From positions 1 to 55,580 of the forward strand of contig CAAFZP010000121.1 in the NCBI GenBank assembly GCA_900767585.1: DNA of 55,580 bases, read 5' to 3'. Positions 35,278-43,187 of this stretch are shown in pieces. The DNA comes from Lachnospiraceae bacterium (GTDB lineage: Bacteria; Bacillota; Clostridia; Lachnospirales; Lachnospiraceae). The number at the start of each line of letters is the position of its first letter. Position 1 is the stretch's first letter. The notes below the pieces were generated by a model, which was given only the letters and a program-made list of their open reading frames with translations, was not told the DNA's origin and made no database searches. The position numbers and the translations under genes are program-made.

Positions 35278-35597
35278 AGTATTTATGCGGGCTTCCGCAA
35301 ATGCTCCAAAATTACGCTTTACAAATCATGACATCCCGTGCTATAGTCGGATTGTACTTCTGAAGCGCTTATTCAGCGTGGCAAGGATGCATTCTAAAAT
35401 TTTTATAATCATAAAGTTTTCCAATCATAGACGTTTTATTAAAACAAAAAATTATCTTGGAATCCCCAACAAAGAAATCGCAGAGTTTTGTAATTAACTA
35501 TGCTTTATTAAGCTCTGTCTTTTTTAGCCATACCTATAACTACGATTGGAAAACTGCATGATTGTATCCGTGCTTGGCACAGAAAAGGAGGTATACA
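35278..35597. other. AT-rich gap before the Tad operon
   Basis: A 320-base gap. An open frame at 35285-35497 ends with YLGIPNKEIAEFCN, which resembles the LxIPNKE motif of AAA-ATPase-like/DUF1703 proteins and may be a remnant of such a gene; it has no ribosome site. A weak stem (CAGAG/CTCTG) with a long loop and T6 ends near 35525. No convincing Tad operon promoter was found. Confidence 0.35.
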
Positions 35598-36068
35598 ATC
35601 TGGAAAATTATTGTATGTATCTGGTTGACCGGAGCGGTCGTGGCGGACCTTAAAACGTATAGGATTCCAAATCAGTTTTGCGCAGCGATGGCAGTGTCCG
35701 GGGTGCTTCTGCGCGGATACCTGTATGGAATAAACGGTTTTTTTGAATCGATACGAGGAATGGTGATTCCATTTGCAGTGTTGTTTGTGATTTTTGCAAT
35801 TCATGTGATTGGTGCGGGAGATGTGAAGCTGTTTTGTGGAATTGGCGCCTACGCAGGAGATGAAATCTGGAAGATTTTGACGTATACGTGTGTGATGACA
35901 GGGGTGGCTGCGTTGATAAAAGGTGCGGCTTTTCGAGCACATGGGATGGGATTGCAGGCAGAAGGACGGATGTATGGGATGAAACAACATACTAGAATGC
36001 ATATGTCTGTGCCGATTGCACTTGGGTGTGTATGGTATGGAATGGAGGGTTTGATGTATGGCATATAA
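35598..36068 (+). CDS. tadV: Prepilin peptidase (TadV/CpaA type)
   Basis: A 156-residue inner-membrane aspartic peptidase that should cleave the leader of Flp and TadE-like prepilins. The two catalytic aspartates are visible in ADLKTYRIPN and IGAGDVKLF, with five or six hydrophobic helices. The conserved AAGGAGGT site lies 6 bases upstream of an ATC codon at 35598; no ATG, GTG or TTG is well placed after it, and TTG codons at 35562 and 35573 lie upstream of or across the site. By homology the protein starts about 15 residues before the first Asp, which fits the ATC. Overlaps tadZ by 11 bases. Confidence 0.8.
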   Translation: MWKIIVCIWLTGAVVADLKTYRIPNQFCAAMAVSGVLLRGYLYGINGFFESIRGMVIPFAVLFVIFAIHVIGAGDVKLFCGIGAYAGDEIWKILTYTCVMTGVAALIKGAAFRAHGMGLQAEGRMYGMKQHTRMHMSVPIALGCVWYGMEGLMYGI

Positions 36069-36909
36069 AGTTGGAATGCTGGATACCGATTCGGTATACC
36101 AGAGAGCATTTATGGAATATCTGAATTTAAGAGCGACGATTCCGATTCGACTTTTTACGTTTACGAGCGAGGAGTCGCTGGAGCAGTTTTGCAATCAGAA
36201 TACGCTGGATCTGCTGCTGGTCGGAGATGAAATGTCGAATCTGAAATGGAAAAAACAAACAGTGGTCCTTACAAAATCGCGGGAGCTTGAGAAGAAAGAA
36301 CATTATATTTTCCGCTACCAGAGTATGGAAGTGATCGTGAAATATATTTTGGACCAGATGGACCAACAGCATCCGAATATAGAAAATGAATATGCATTTC
36401 TTGCAGTATATTCACCGCTTGGGCGGTGTGGGAAGACAGAATATGCAAAAAAAATATGCGGAAAATTCCGGCGAAGCCTGTATGTGAACTGGGAAGGAAT
36501 CTCTTCGGAAAAGACGGAGGACGGAATCGGAAGCTGGATGATTTACTGCATGAAGAGCAGAAATGAGGAATGTATCGAGTATTTGCAGCAGCATTCCTGC
36601 AAGAAAGTCCCGCCGCCGGATAGTTATCAGGATATCGCACAGGTTGAGAAGGGTGATCTGGAGTGGTTCCGGGATCAGGTCAGAAAAAAAGAACTGTATG
36701 ATGCAGTTGTGTTTGATATCGGAAACACCGTACTTTGCGGATATCCGGTGCTGGATGTATTTGACAAAGTGTATGTGCCGGAACTTGGGGATCCGATTTC
36801 AAAAAATAAGATGCGGGAGTTTCACCGGATGTTCAAGCTAGAGCCGTGTGATGAATCCGTATTGCAATATGTACAGCAGGAAAATGAGAACAGACAGGAA
36901 GGTATTTAG
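36058..36909 (+). CDS. tadZ: TadZ/CpaE-like pilus-positioning ATPase
   Basis: A 283-residue cytosolic protein. Residues 1-110 look like an atypical receiver domain (VGMLDTDSVYQRAF, LDLLLVGDEM). The second half is a MinD/ParA-like fold with a variant P-loop in YSPLGRCGKTEYA, a LYVNWEGIS segment and a VVFDIGNTV strand. TadZ proteins mark the pole and place the Tad machine. The start at 36058 overlaps the prepilin peptidase stop. Sequence is divergent, so the call leans on its position directly before tadA. Confidence 0.75.
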   Translation: MAYKVGMLDTDSVYQRAFMEYLNLRATIPIRLFTFTSEESLEQFCNQNTLDLLLVGDEMSNLKWKKQTVVLTKSRELEKKEHYIFRYQSMEVIVKYILDQMDQQHPNIENEYAFLAVYSPLGRCGKTEYAKKICGKFRRSLYVNWEGISSEKTEDGIGSWMIYCMKSRNEECIEYLQQHSCKKVPPPDSYQDIAQVEKGDLEWFRDQVRKKELYDAVVFDIGNTVLCGYPVLDVFDKVYVPELGDPISKNKMREFHRMFKLEPCDESVLQYVQQENENRQEGI

Positions 36910-36918
36910 GGTAGGAAC

Positions 36919-38172
36919 ATGGAGTTACAGTCATTGCGTGAAAAATTGAAAGTCAGGGTCATGTCTGAGATTGATATGACAAAAGATCTCGCGGATGCAG
37001 AGATCGGAAAAGTGATTGACCGCTGTATTGTGGAGGAGACGAAAGAAAGCTATGTGCCGTTGAAGGAGAAGGTTGGGTTGCGGGTCGAATTGTTTAACAG
37101 TCTCCGGCGTCTGGACGTTTTAACGGAGCTTTTGGAAGATGAGGCAGTTACAGAAATTATGGTGAATTCTGTGTCAGATATTTTTGTGGAACGGAATGGA
37201 AGGATTACAAAATATAAAAAGTCGTTTTTGTCCGAGGAGAAGCTGGAAACGGTGATTCAGCATATTGTAGGTGACTGCAATCGGAGAATCAACGCGTCCA
37301 ATCCGATTGTGGATGCCAGGCTGATGGATGGATCCCGTGTAAATATCGTTACAAGACCCGTTTCACTTGGCGGACCGGTAATCACGATCCGGAGATTCCC
37401 AAAGGAACGCATCGATATAAAAAGACTGATTGCGTTCGGAAGCCTGGATGAAAAGACAGCCGAAGTTTTACGCATCCTGATACAGGCAAAATACAATATT
37501 TTCATTTCCGGTGGCACAGGATCCGGAAAAACAACACTGTTAAATGTATTGAGTGATTATGTGCCAAAGGATGAACGGATTATTACGATCGAAGATTCCG
37601 CCGAGCTGCAGATCAAAGGTGTGGAGAACCTGGTCCGGCTTGAGGCACGCATGGCAAATCTTGAAGGTGAAAATGAGATTACAATCCGTGATCTGATCAA
37701 GGCAAGTCTTCGCATGCGGCCGGATCGTATTATCGTCGGAGAAGTACGGGATGCTGCAGCAATCGATATGCTCGCCGCGATGGGAACCGGACATGACGGA
37801 TCGATTTCCACCGGACATGCGAATACGGCAGAAGATATGATTTCAAGACTTGAGACGATGGTTCTGATGGGAATGGAAATCCCGCTTTCCGCAGTCCGCA
37901 GGCAGATTGCATCTGCTGTGGATATTGTGATTCATGTGAGCCGGCTTCGGGACAGAAGCCGGAAAATTGTAAAAATATGTGAGGTAAAAGGTATGGAACA
38001 GGGTGAGATTATATTAAATACGTTATTTGAATTTCAGGAAACAGGTATGAAAAAGGGAAAAGTACAGGGAGCGCTTCACAAGGTGCAGAATCTGCTGCAC
38101 ATTGAGAAACTGCAAAGTGCAGGGATGATGGATGTATATGAGGAGGCTGTCCGTGGATTTTCGTGTATATAG
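36919..38172 (+). CDS. tadA: TadA/CpaF secretion ATPase
   Basis: A 417-residue hexameric ATPase of the type II/IV secretion family that powers Flp pilus assembly and retraction. Clear motifs: Walker A GGTGSGKTT (198-206), the Asp box IITIEDSAELQ, Walker B RMRPDRIIVGEVR, the His box STGHANTAEDMISRLETM, and an N-terminal domain with the VTEIMVNSVSDIFVERNG CpaF signature. GTAGGAAC is the weak ribosome site before the ATG. It overlaps tadB by 20 bases. Confidence 0.96.
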   Translation: MELQSLREKLKVRVMSEIDMTKDLADAEIGKVIDRCIVEETKESYVPLKEKVGLRVELFNSLRRLDVLTELLEDEAVTEIMVNSVSDIFVERNGRITKYKKSFLSEEKLETVIQHIVGDCNRRINASNPIVDARLMDGSRVNIVTRPVSLGGPVITIRRFPKERIDIKRLIAFGSLDEKTAEVLRILIQAKYNIFISGGTGSGKTTLLNVLSDYVPKDERIITIEDSAELQIKGVENLVRLEARMANLEGENEITIRDLIKASLRMRPDRIIVGEVRDAAAIDMLAAMGTGHDGSISTGHANTAEDMISRLETMVLMGMEIPLSAVRRQIASAVDIVIHVSRLRDRSRKIVKICEVKGMEQGEIILNTLFEFQETGMKKGKVQGALHKVQNLLHIEKLQSAGMMDVYEEAVRGFSCI

Positions 38173-38857
38173 ACCGGTGTGGGTGGGACTTGCAATCGGG
38201 GCTGCTGCAAGCTGGCTGTTTTACGATTCCGCATTTGGGATGTTTGTGGCGGTTCCTTTGATTCCGGTTTTGTGGAAAAAGAACAAGGAAAAAATCCGGT
38301 TGGAAGAAAAAGCACAGATGAAAGAGGAGTTCCGGGATACGATGGTAATGGTTTCCGGTAATCTCAATGCCGGATATTCACTCGAAAATGCATTTTTGCA
38401 GGTATATAAGACAAATGCATCAGAATATATACGCATGAACCGGGAGCTCGAACGCATTGCAAACGGATTGTCTTACAGCAACCGGATTGAAACGCTGCTG
38501 TTGGAATTGGGAAAGCGATGGGATATCGCTGAGATCATCAACTTTGCAAAACTGATTGAAGCAGCAAAACAATATGGAGGAAATATCCCGCAGCTGATCC
38601 GGCAGATGACTACAAACTTTTCGGATATTCAGGAGACTGAGATGGAAATTGATACGGTTATCGCGGCAAAAAGAATGGAAGGGACGATTATGATTGCGGT
38701 TCCATTCGGAATCATGCTGATGCTGCGGCTGATTAATCCTTCCTATATAGAAGTCATTTATCAGACAATCGCAGGAAGAATCTGGATGACAGTCTGTCTG
38801 GTTGTGATTTTTCTTTGCAAATTATGGATAGAAAAAATAGTAAGAATTGAGGTGTGA
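38153..38857 (+). CDS. tadB: TadB-like inner membrane platform protein
   Basis: A 234-residue T2SF-family platform protein. Membrane helices lie near 8-33 and at the C-terminus (about 175-228), flanking the cytosolic T2SF helical bundle (FRDTMVMVSGNLNAGYSLENAF and WDIAEIINFAKLIEAAKQYGG). With TadC it forms the motor-coupled platform. The GTG start at 38153 is set by AGGAGG 6 bases upstream; upstream ATG codons at 38132 and 38138 have no site. It overlaps the TadA stop by 20 bases. Confidence 0.88.
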   Translation: MDFRVYRPVWVGLAIGAAASWLFYDSAFGMFVAVPLIPVLWKKNKEKIRLEEKAQMKEEFRDTMVMVSGNLNAGYSLENAFLQVYKTNASEYIRMNRELERIANGLSYSNRIETLLLELGKRWDIAEIINFAKLIEAAKQYGGNIPQLIRQMTTNFSDIQETEMEIDTVIAAKRMEGTIMIAVPFGIMLMLRLINPSYIEVIYQTIAGRIWMTVCLVVIFLCKLWIEKIVRIEV

Positions 38858-38859
38858 AT

Positions 38860-40266
38860 ATGGTGGTATGCATACTGATACAGGTTGCGCTTGTAATCAT
38901 GGCAATCTTATCAAGAATTCATTTCAGTAAATATAAAGATAAAAAGATCCGATCGTTTCCTGCATGCATGGAAGCAGGAATCTATTCTGTGTTACAAAAC
39001 ACAAAATGGGTAAACCGCTATCGACAGGAAATACGTGAATTGCGTGTGCTTGATAGCCGGGATGCGGAAAAGGAAACAAAAAAGATACTTATGCATGTGA
39101 TTGGAATTGGAATTGTTGTTTTATTTGCAAGTACGATTTTGACAGAGCTTTTGATCTATAAAGACCGGAAGGAACCGTTGGAAAAGCAGGTCGTAGTGGA
39201 AAGAGAAGACTATACTGGAGGAACAAAATCGGAGGACATTCGTCTTACGCTTGATGACAAAGAACAGGTTTATTCTATGACAATTGAACCAAAGGAATAT
39301 ACAGAAAAAGAATTTTGTGCGATGGCGGACAAACAAAGTCAGGAACTGAGTCAAAAAATATTAGGCGACAATGCGGACTTTGAACATATCAACAGCATGC
39401 TGATATTACCAAAAGGGGATGCGGATGGAGTGTTTGCGTATTCCTGGATCTCGGATCATCCGGAAATCGTATCTTCCTATGGGAAAGTGAATTTGGAGGA
39501 AGTAAAGGAGGATACAGTTGTCACGCTGCTTTTGAAAATTGCTTATCAGAATTTTGAAACAGAGTATGAATATCCGATGGTTGTTGTGAAAGATGCGCGT
39601 GGGAAAGATGCGTTTGAACGAGTGAAGGAAGAAATCCAAAAGATAGAAAAAGAAACGCGTACAAGCGATACGGTTACGCTGCCGGAAGAATATGCAGATG
39701 TCACAATCCATGCACAACGCAGTACATCAGACAGGCCGGTTCTTTGCCTGGTTTTTGGAATTGTGATTGCCGGATTGCTGGCACCCTGCACATATGTGCA
39801 ATTGCGCGAAGAACGGAAGAAACGGAACGATGTGCTGATCGATCAATATCCTTCTTTTGTGAATCAATTGTGGCTTTTGCTTGGCACAGGAATGACTGTG
39901 CAGATGGGAATCAAGAAAATTATATCGGAAATGGAAAAAGATCTTCTGTTAAAAAAAGAGTTAGAATATGCAATGCACCAGTTAGAGACAGGTAGTGAAG
40001 AGAGTTTTGTATATGAACAGTTAGGAAGAAGACTTCATGTTCCTGAATACTTTCAGCTGATGCAGCACATAAGCCAGCATATTCGCATGGGAACAAAAGA
40101 TCTCAGAAATCTGATGGAAAATGAGATGCAGACGGCTTTGAAAAAAAGAAGGGAATCTGCCAGAAAGAAAGGAGAAGAGGCATCGACAAAGCTGCTGCTT
40201 CCTATGATTCTGTTACTTGCACTAGTCATGATTATGATTGTATATCCGGCGATGACCGGTTTTTAG
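38860..40266 (+). CDS. tadC: TadC-like platform protein with large outer insert
   Basis: A 468-residue membrane protein, about 50% longer than a usual TadC. The C-terminal part (about 300-468) has the T2SF pattern (VNQLWLLLGTGMTVQMGIKK, YFQLMQHISQHIRMGTKDLR, a closing helix PMILLLALVMIMIVYPA). Between the helix near 75-98 and the next helix near 285-308 lies an extra soluble region of about 185 residues rich in Glu, Asp and beta strands, predicted to be outside. The N-terminal segment carries the first helix and a cytosolic KYKDKKIRSFPACMEAGIYS. The start at 38860 has GAGG six bases upstream; GTG at 38854 falls inside that site. Confidence 0.8.
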   Translation: MVVCILIQVALVIMAILSRIHFSKYKDKKIRSFPACMEAGIYSVLQNTKWVNRYRQEIRELRVLDSRDAEKETKKILMHVIGIGIVVLFASTILTELLIYKDRKEPLEKQVVVEREDYTGGTKSEDIRLTLDDKEQVYSMTIEPKEYTEKEFCAMADKQSQELSQKILGDNADFEHINSMLILPKGDADGVFAYSWISDHPEIVSSYGKVNLEEVKEDTVVTLLLKIAYQNFETEYEYPMVVVKDARGKDAFERVKEEIQKIEKETRTSDTVTLPEEYADVTIHAQRSTSDRPVLCLVFGIVIAGLLAPCTYVQLREERKKRNDVLIDQYPSFVNQLWLLLGTGMTVQMGIKKIISEMEKDLLLKKELEYAMHQLETGSEESFVYEQLGRRLHVPEYFQLMQHISQHIRMGTKDLRNLMENEMQTALKKRRESARKKGEEASTKLLLPMILLLALVMIMIVYPAMTGF

Positions 40267-40281
40267 AAAGGTGTGAGGTGG

Positions 40282-40455
40282 ATGAATGCTTTAAAACGGT
40301 TTGTAAAGGAAGAAGATGGAATGGGTGTAGTAGAAGTTGTTTTGATTATCGTCGTGCTGGTAGCAATGGTGATTATTTTTAAAGATCAGATTACTGCACT
40401 TGTAGAGACAATCTGGGAGTCTATTAACAAAAATGCAAAAAAAGTTTACTCGTAA
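40282..40455 (+). CDS. flp: Flp type IVb pilin
   Basis: A 57-residue prepilin. A short basic leader ends EEDG, followed by the class IVb processing site G13|MGVVE18 (glutamate at +5), then a hydrophobic helix VVLIIVVLVAMVIIF and a polar tail ending NAKKVYS. It is the major fibre subunit of the Tad pilus. A ribosome site AAAGG lies 11 bases upstream of ATG 40282; GTG 40273 is less likely. The gene lies 15 bases after tadC. Confidence 0.92.
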   Translation: MNALKRFVKEEDGMGVVEVVLIIVVLVAMVIIFKDQITALVETIWESINKNAKKVYS

Positions 40456-40481
40456 CTGACATTTGGAATCAGGAGGAGAAT

Positions 40482-41942
40482 ATGGAGAATCGTAATAAGG
40501 GAAGAGTCGTAGTTTTTATGAGTTTGATCATATCGGTTTTGCTGGTTTTGCTCACGGTTGTATTTCAGGTTGTAATACAAAGTGCAGCAAAATCAAAGAC
40601 GGTTATTGCAAGTCAGCTTTCCGGCTCCGATATCAAAGCCTGCTACAATAATTATATATTTGAGCATTACCATATTCTCCTTTTTGATAAAACGATGGGC
40701 GGAAAAGGAGAAGCTTACGTGGAAACACTGTTACAGACTTATTATGAAGACAAACTCGGAGCAGAGTATACGGATAAAAATGTAGAAATCACAGAGTTTC
40801 ATATGTTGACAGACAAAGATGGTGCGCCGTTTCAGGAACAGATGCAGGCCTATATAACGTATGCGCTTGCGCAACAGGCTGCACAGGCAGCGGTGGATGA
40901 AATTAAAGCAAAGACAGATGGACACGATGGTACGCTGCCGGCGGATCTGGAGCAGGATATGGATGAAGCGGAAAAACAATCTGAGAATCCGGGTCATACA
41001 GATGAACAAAACGAGCAGGAAACAGAACATCAGCCGGACGGTGCTTCGGATGCAAAAGAAGAAAGTGCAGATGATCCGAGGGATTATACGAAAAAATTGT
41101 CGAGCAGTGCTATTTTGAATCTTGTTTTGCCGGATGACAAAACGGTTTCCGGGGCAGTTGCCAGTTTGTCAGAGCTGCCAAGCCATGCACAGTCCGGGAA
41201 ACAGGATGACTATGAGGAAGTGGAACGGGATTTTGGCAGCATGAAAGCCATGAAAAAAGGGCTGAAAACACTTGGGAGCTGGCAGGATGCCCTTGTGGAT
41301 ACAGGCGCACAGGCAGCTTATATCCCACTGGTGTTTAACTCCTTTATGGAACAGAAAAATGATACTTCTGTTTTGCAATATGAACAGGAATACCTGATTG
41401 CCGGGAAGGCATCCGATCAGGAAAATCTGAAATCGGTTGCACACCGGATGATCGGTCTTAGATACCCGATGAATTATGTGAGTCTGTGTGCGCAGGCTGA
41501 TAAAATGGCAGAATTACATTCTCTTGCCGCATCTTTGTCGGCAGCAGCACCCTATCTGATTCCGGTTGTCAAATATCTCCTGGCCGGATGCTGGGCGTAT
41601 GTGGAATCCATTGCAGATGTAAAAGTATTGTTTGATGGGAAAAAAGCTGCAGCAGTTAAGACATCTGAAAACTGGATAACGGATCTTTCCCATATCCGGG
41701 AAAGCTTATCCAAAGATACGAAAGAAGTAAAAAATGGACTGGATTATCAGGCATATCTCACAATCCTGCAGCTTATGAAAACGGACCGGACAAGGAACCG
41801 GATGCTAGATCTGATCCAGATTAATACCAGACAGAAACAGGATGCATTTCGTATCCGGAATGCGGCGGTCGGATTTGAAGCGGATTTTGAAAGCAGCTTT
41901 CAGAACCGGGGATTTTATTATCATCAGAGTGTAGAATATTAG
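40482..41942 (+). CDS. DUF5702-like Tad-associated protein
   Basis: A 486-residue protein with one N-terminal helix (about 9-33, VVFMSLIISVLLVLLTVVFQVVI) and a large outer part that includes a hydrophilic, Glu/Asp/Gln-rich segment (about 150-215) and helical regions (DIKACYNNYIFEHYHILLFD, DADKMAELHSLAASLSAAAPYL). It lies just after the pilin gene and has the overall plan of the DUF5702 proteins found in clostridial Tad loci. It lacks the G|X4E processing site that would mark a pseudopilin. AGGAGG lies upstream of the ATG. Its role in pilus assembly is not known. Confidence 0.72.
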   Translation: MENRNKGRVVVFMSLIISVLLVLLTVVFQVVIQSAAKSKTVIASQLSGSDIKACYNNYIFEHYHILLFDKTMGGKGEAYVETLLQTYYEDKLGAEYTDKNVEITEFHMLTDKDGAPFQEQMQAYITYALAQQAAQAAVDEIKAKTDGHDGTLPADLEQDMDEAEKQSENPGHTDEQNEQETEHQPDGASDAKEESADDPRDYTKKLSSSAILNLVLPDDKTVSGAVASLSELPSHAQSGKQDDYEEVERDFGSMKAMKKGLKTLGSWQDALVDTGAQAAYIPLVFNSFMEQKNDTSVLQYEQEYLIAGKASDQENLKSVAHRMIGLRYPMNYVSLCAQADKMAELHSLAASLSAAAPYLIPVVKYLLAGCWAYVESIADVKVLFDGKKAAAVKTSENWITDLSHIRESLSKDTKEVKNGLDYQAYLTILQLMKTDRTRNRMLDLIQINTRQKQDAFRIRNAAVGFEADFESSFQNRGFYYHQSVEY

Positions 41943-41949
41943 GGATTTC

Positions 41950-42073
41950 AGGCAGTGTTTTTTTAGGGCTTCTTAGAAAATATAATTAATTAAGCCTCTC
42001 CAGGTGCGCTGGCCAAAGCGGATTGAATACATATTGTAAACCGAATCTGAGAAGCCTTAAAAGGACATTGCCT
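41950..42073. repeat. 124-bp inverted-repeat hairpin element
   Basis: Arms 41950-41977 and 42046-42073 are 28 bases each with 23 Watson-Crick pairs; the other five positions are all G.U wobbles, so the RNA would be one unbroken 28-pair helix with a 68-base loop. A CCAG/CTGG stem lies in the loop. ATTT occurs on both flanks. It occupies the gap between the DUF5702-like gene and the first TadE-like gene. Confidence 0.7.
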
Positions 42074-42095
42074 ATTTATAAGACGGAGAGTTCAC

Positions 42096-42854
42096 ATGCT
42101 TTACAGGAAAATGCATAAGAAATATTTACAGTCACAAACGAAGAATGCCGGAAGCGCTTCTCTGGAAGCGACGCTTGTTATGCCGGTCTTTTTGCTGACC
42201 ATGGTATATCTGTTCCTGGTTTTTCAATGTGTATTAGCGGAGACACTTGTCTATGAGGCAGCTGCCCAGACAGCGGAATATATGGCGGAGGTTTCCTACG
42301 TGGAACCATGTGATATTGCACTGGCATATCTGAAATTTCCGGAATACATAGATGAAAAAGAAGGTGTGGAGCGTTATATACAGGGAGGAAGCGCCGGTGT
42401 GAGTTTCCTTGGAAGCAACACATTAGATGAAGAAAACTGTGTTGTCTTACAAGTGAGTTACCAGACAAAATATGCAGGCACACGCACATTTCGGATTCGG
42501 AAACGCGCATATGTGGGGGAAGATGGTACGCAAGGAAATGGACAGGAAGCACCGGTGGAGGACCGGTATGTGTATGTGACCGATAACCAGTCGGTATATC
42601 ACCTGACAAGGAACTGTACATATTTGCGGCTGAGTATTCAAATGAGTGCTTTGCAGCAGGCGAAAAAAAGAGGATATGTACCTTGTCATTTTTGTGGGTC
42701 TGACTGCGGGGAAACTGTTTATATAACGCAGGAAGGCAACTGCTATCACAGCAGATTAAATTGCAGCGGATTAAAACGTACAATTTACAGAAAAAAATTA
42801 AGTGAAGTACCAGGTCTCGGAGCGTGCCAAAGATGTGGTGCGCACAGTGAGTAG
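42096..42854 (+). CDS. tadE: TadE-like pseudopilin with two zinc-binding modules
   Basis: A 252-residue protein. A basic leader leads to the processing site G|SASLE (about 19-23) and the hydrophobic helix ATLVMPVFLLTMVYLFLVFQ, as in TadE pseudopilins. The C-terminal 90 residues hold two related H-x4-C ... C-x2-C modules: H169/C174/C197/C200 and H218/C223/C244/C247. Each follows a VYVTDNQSVYH- or VYITQEGNCYH-type strand. Such modules occur at the ends of some nucleases and extracellular proteins and probably bind zinc. I do not know of TadE proteins with this pair. GGAGAG precedes the ATG. Confidence 0.8.
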   Translation: MLYRKMHKKYLQSQTKNAGSASLEATLVMPVFLLTMVYLFLVFQCVLAETLVYEAAAQTAEYMAEVSYVEPCDIALAYLKFPEYIDEKEGVERYIQGGSAGVSFLGSNTLDEENCVVLQVSYQTKYAGTRTFRIRKRAYVGEDGTQGNGQEAPVEDRYVYVTDNQSVYHLTRNCTYLRLSIQMSALQQAKKRGYVPCHFCGSDCGETVYITQEGNCYHSRLNCSGLKRTIYRKKLSEVPGLGACQRCGAHSE

Positions 42855-42878
42855 ATAAAAAATGGAGGGAAGCGGAGG

Positions 42879-43187
42879 ATGCAGAAAATGAGGGGATGTT
42901 TAGGAAATCGAGGAAGTTCTATTGTGGAGATGAGTCTGATCATGCCAATTATATTGTGGATTATTTTTCTGACAATATGGCTGCATTTGGATACTATAAA
43001 GGACGGACTGGTACAGCAGGATGGGTACAGTACCATTTATACATATAAACCAGAGAAGACAGAAGGTGTCATTAAAAATCATAATTATATTTATGAGGAA
43101 GATGGACATGTGTTTATTACAGAAGTGGATGTATGCAGTGATCGGTTGAGAAGGTGGCAGGTATATGGAAATATCATTTGGGAATAA
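42879..43187 (+). CDS. Second TadE-like pseudopilin
   Basis: A 102-residue protein with leader MQKMRGCLGNRG|SSIVE, a G|X4E class IVb processing site, then the helix MSLIMPIILWIIFLTIWLHLD and a short outer domain of about 60 residues with a VYGNIIWE end. Two ATG starts (42879 or 42888) both have a GGAGG-type site nine bases upstream. It overlaps the FHA gene by 23 bases. It is probably a minor pseudopilin of the same machine. Confidence 0.8.
   Translation: MQKMRGCLGNRGSSIVEMSLIMPIILWIIFLTIWLHLDTIKDGLVQQDGYSTIYTYKPEKTEGVIKNHNYIYEEDGHVFITEVDVCSDRLRRWQVYGNIIWE

Noticed and set aside
41995..42060. Loop of the hairpin resembles a tRNA D-arm and anticodon region (GCTGGCCAAAGCGG ... TTGTAAAC).
   Set aside because: No acceptor stem, no T arm and no CCA end; the match is short and the segment is better explained as the loop of the 28-bp hairpin.
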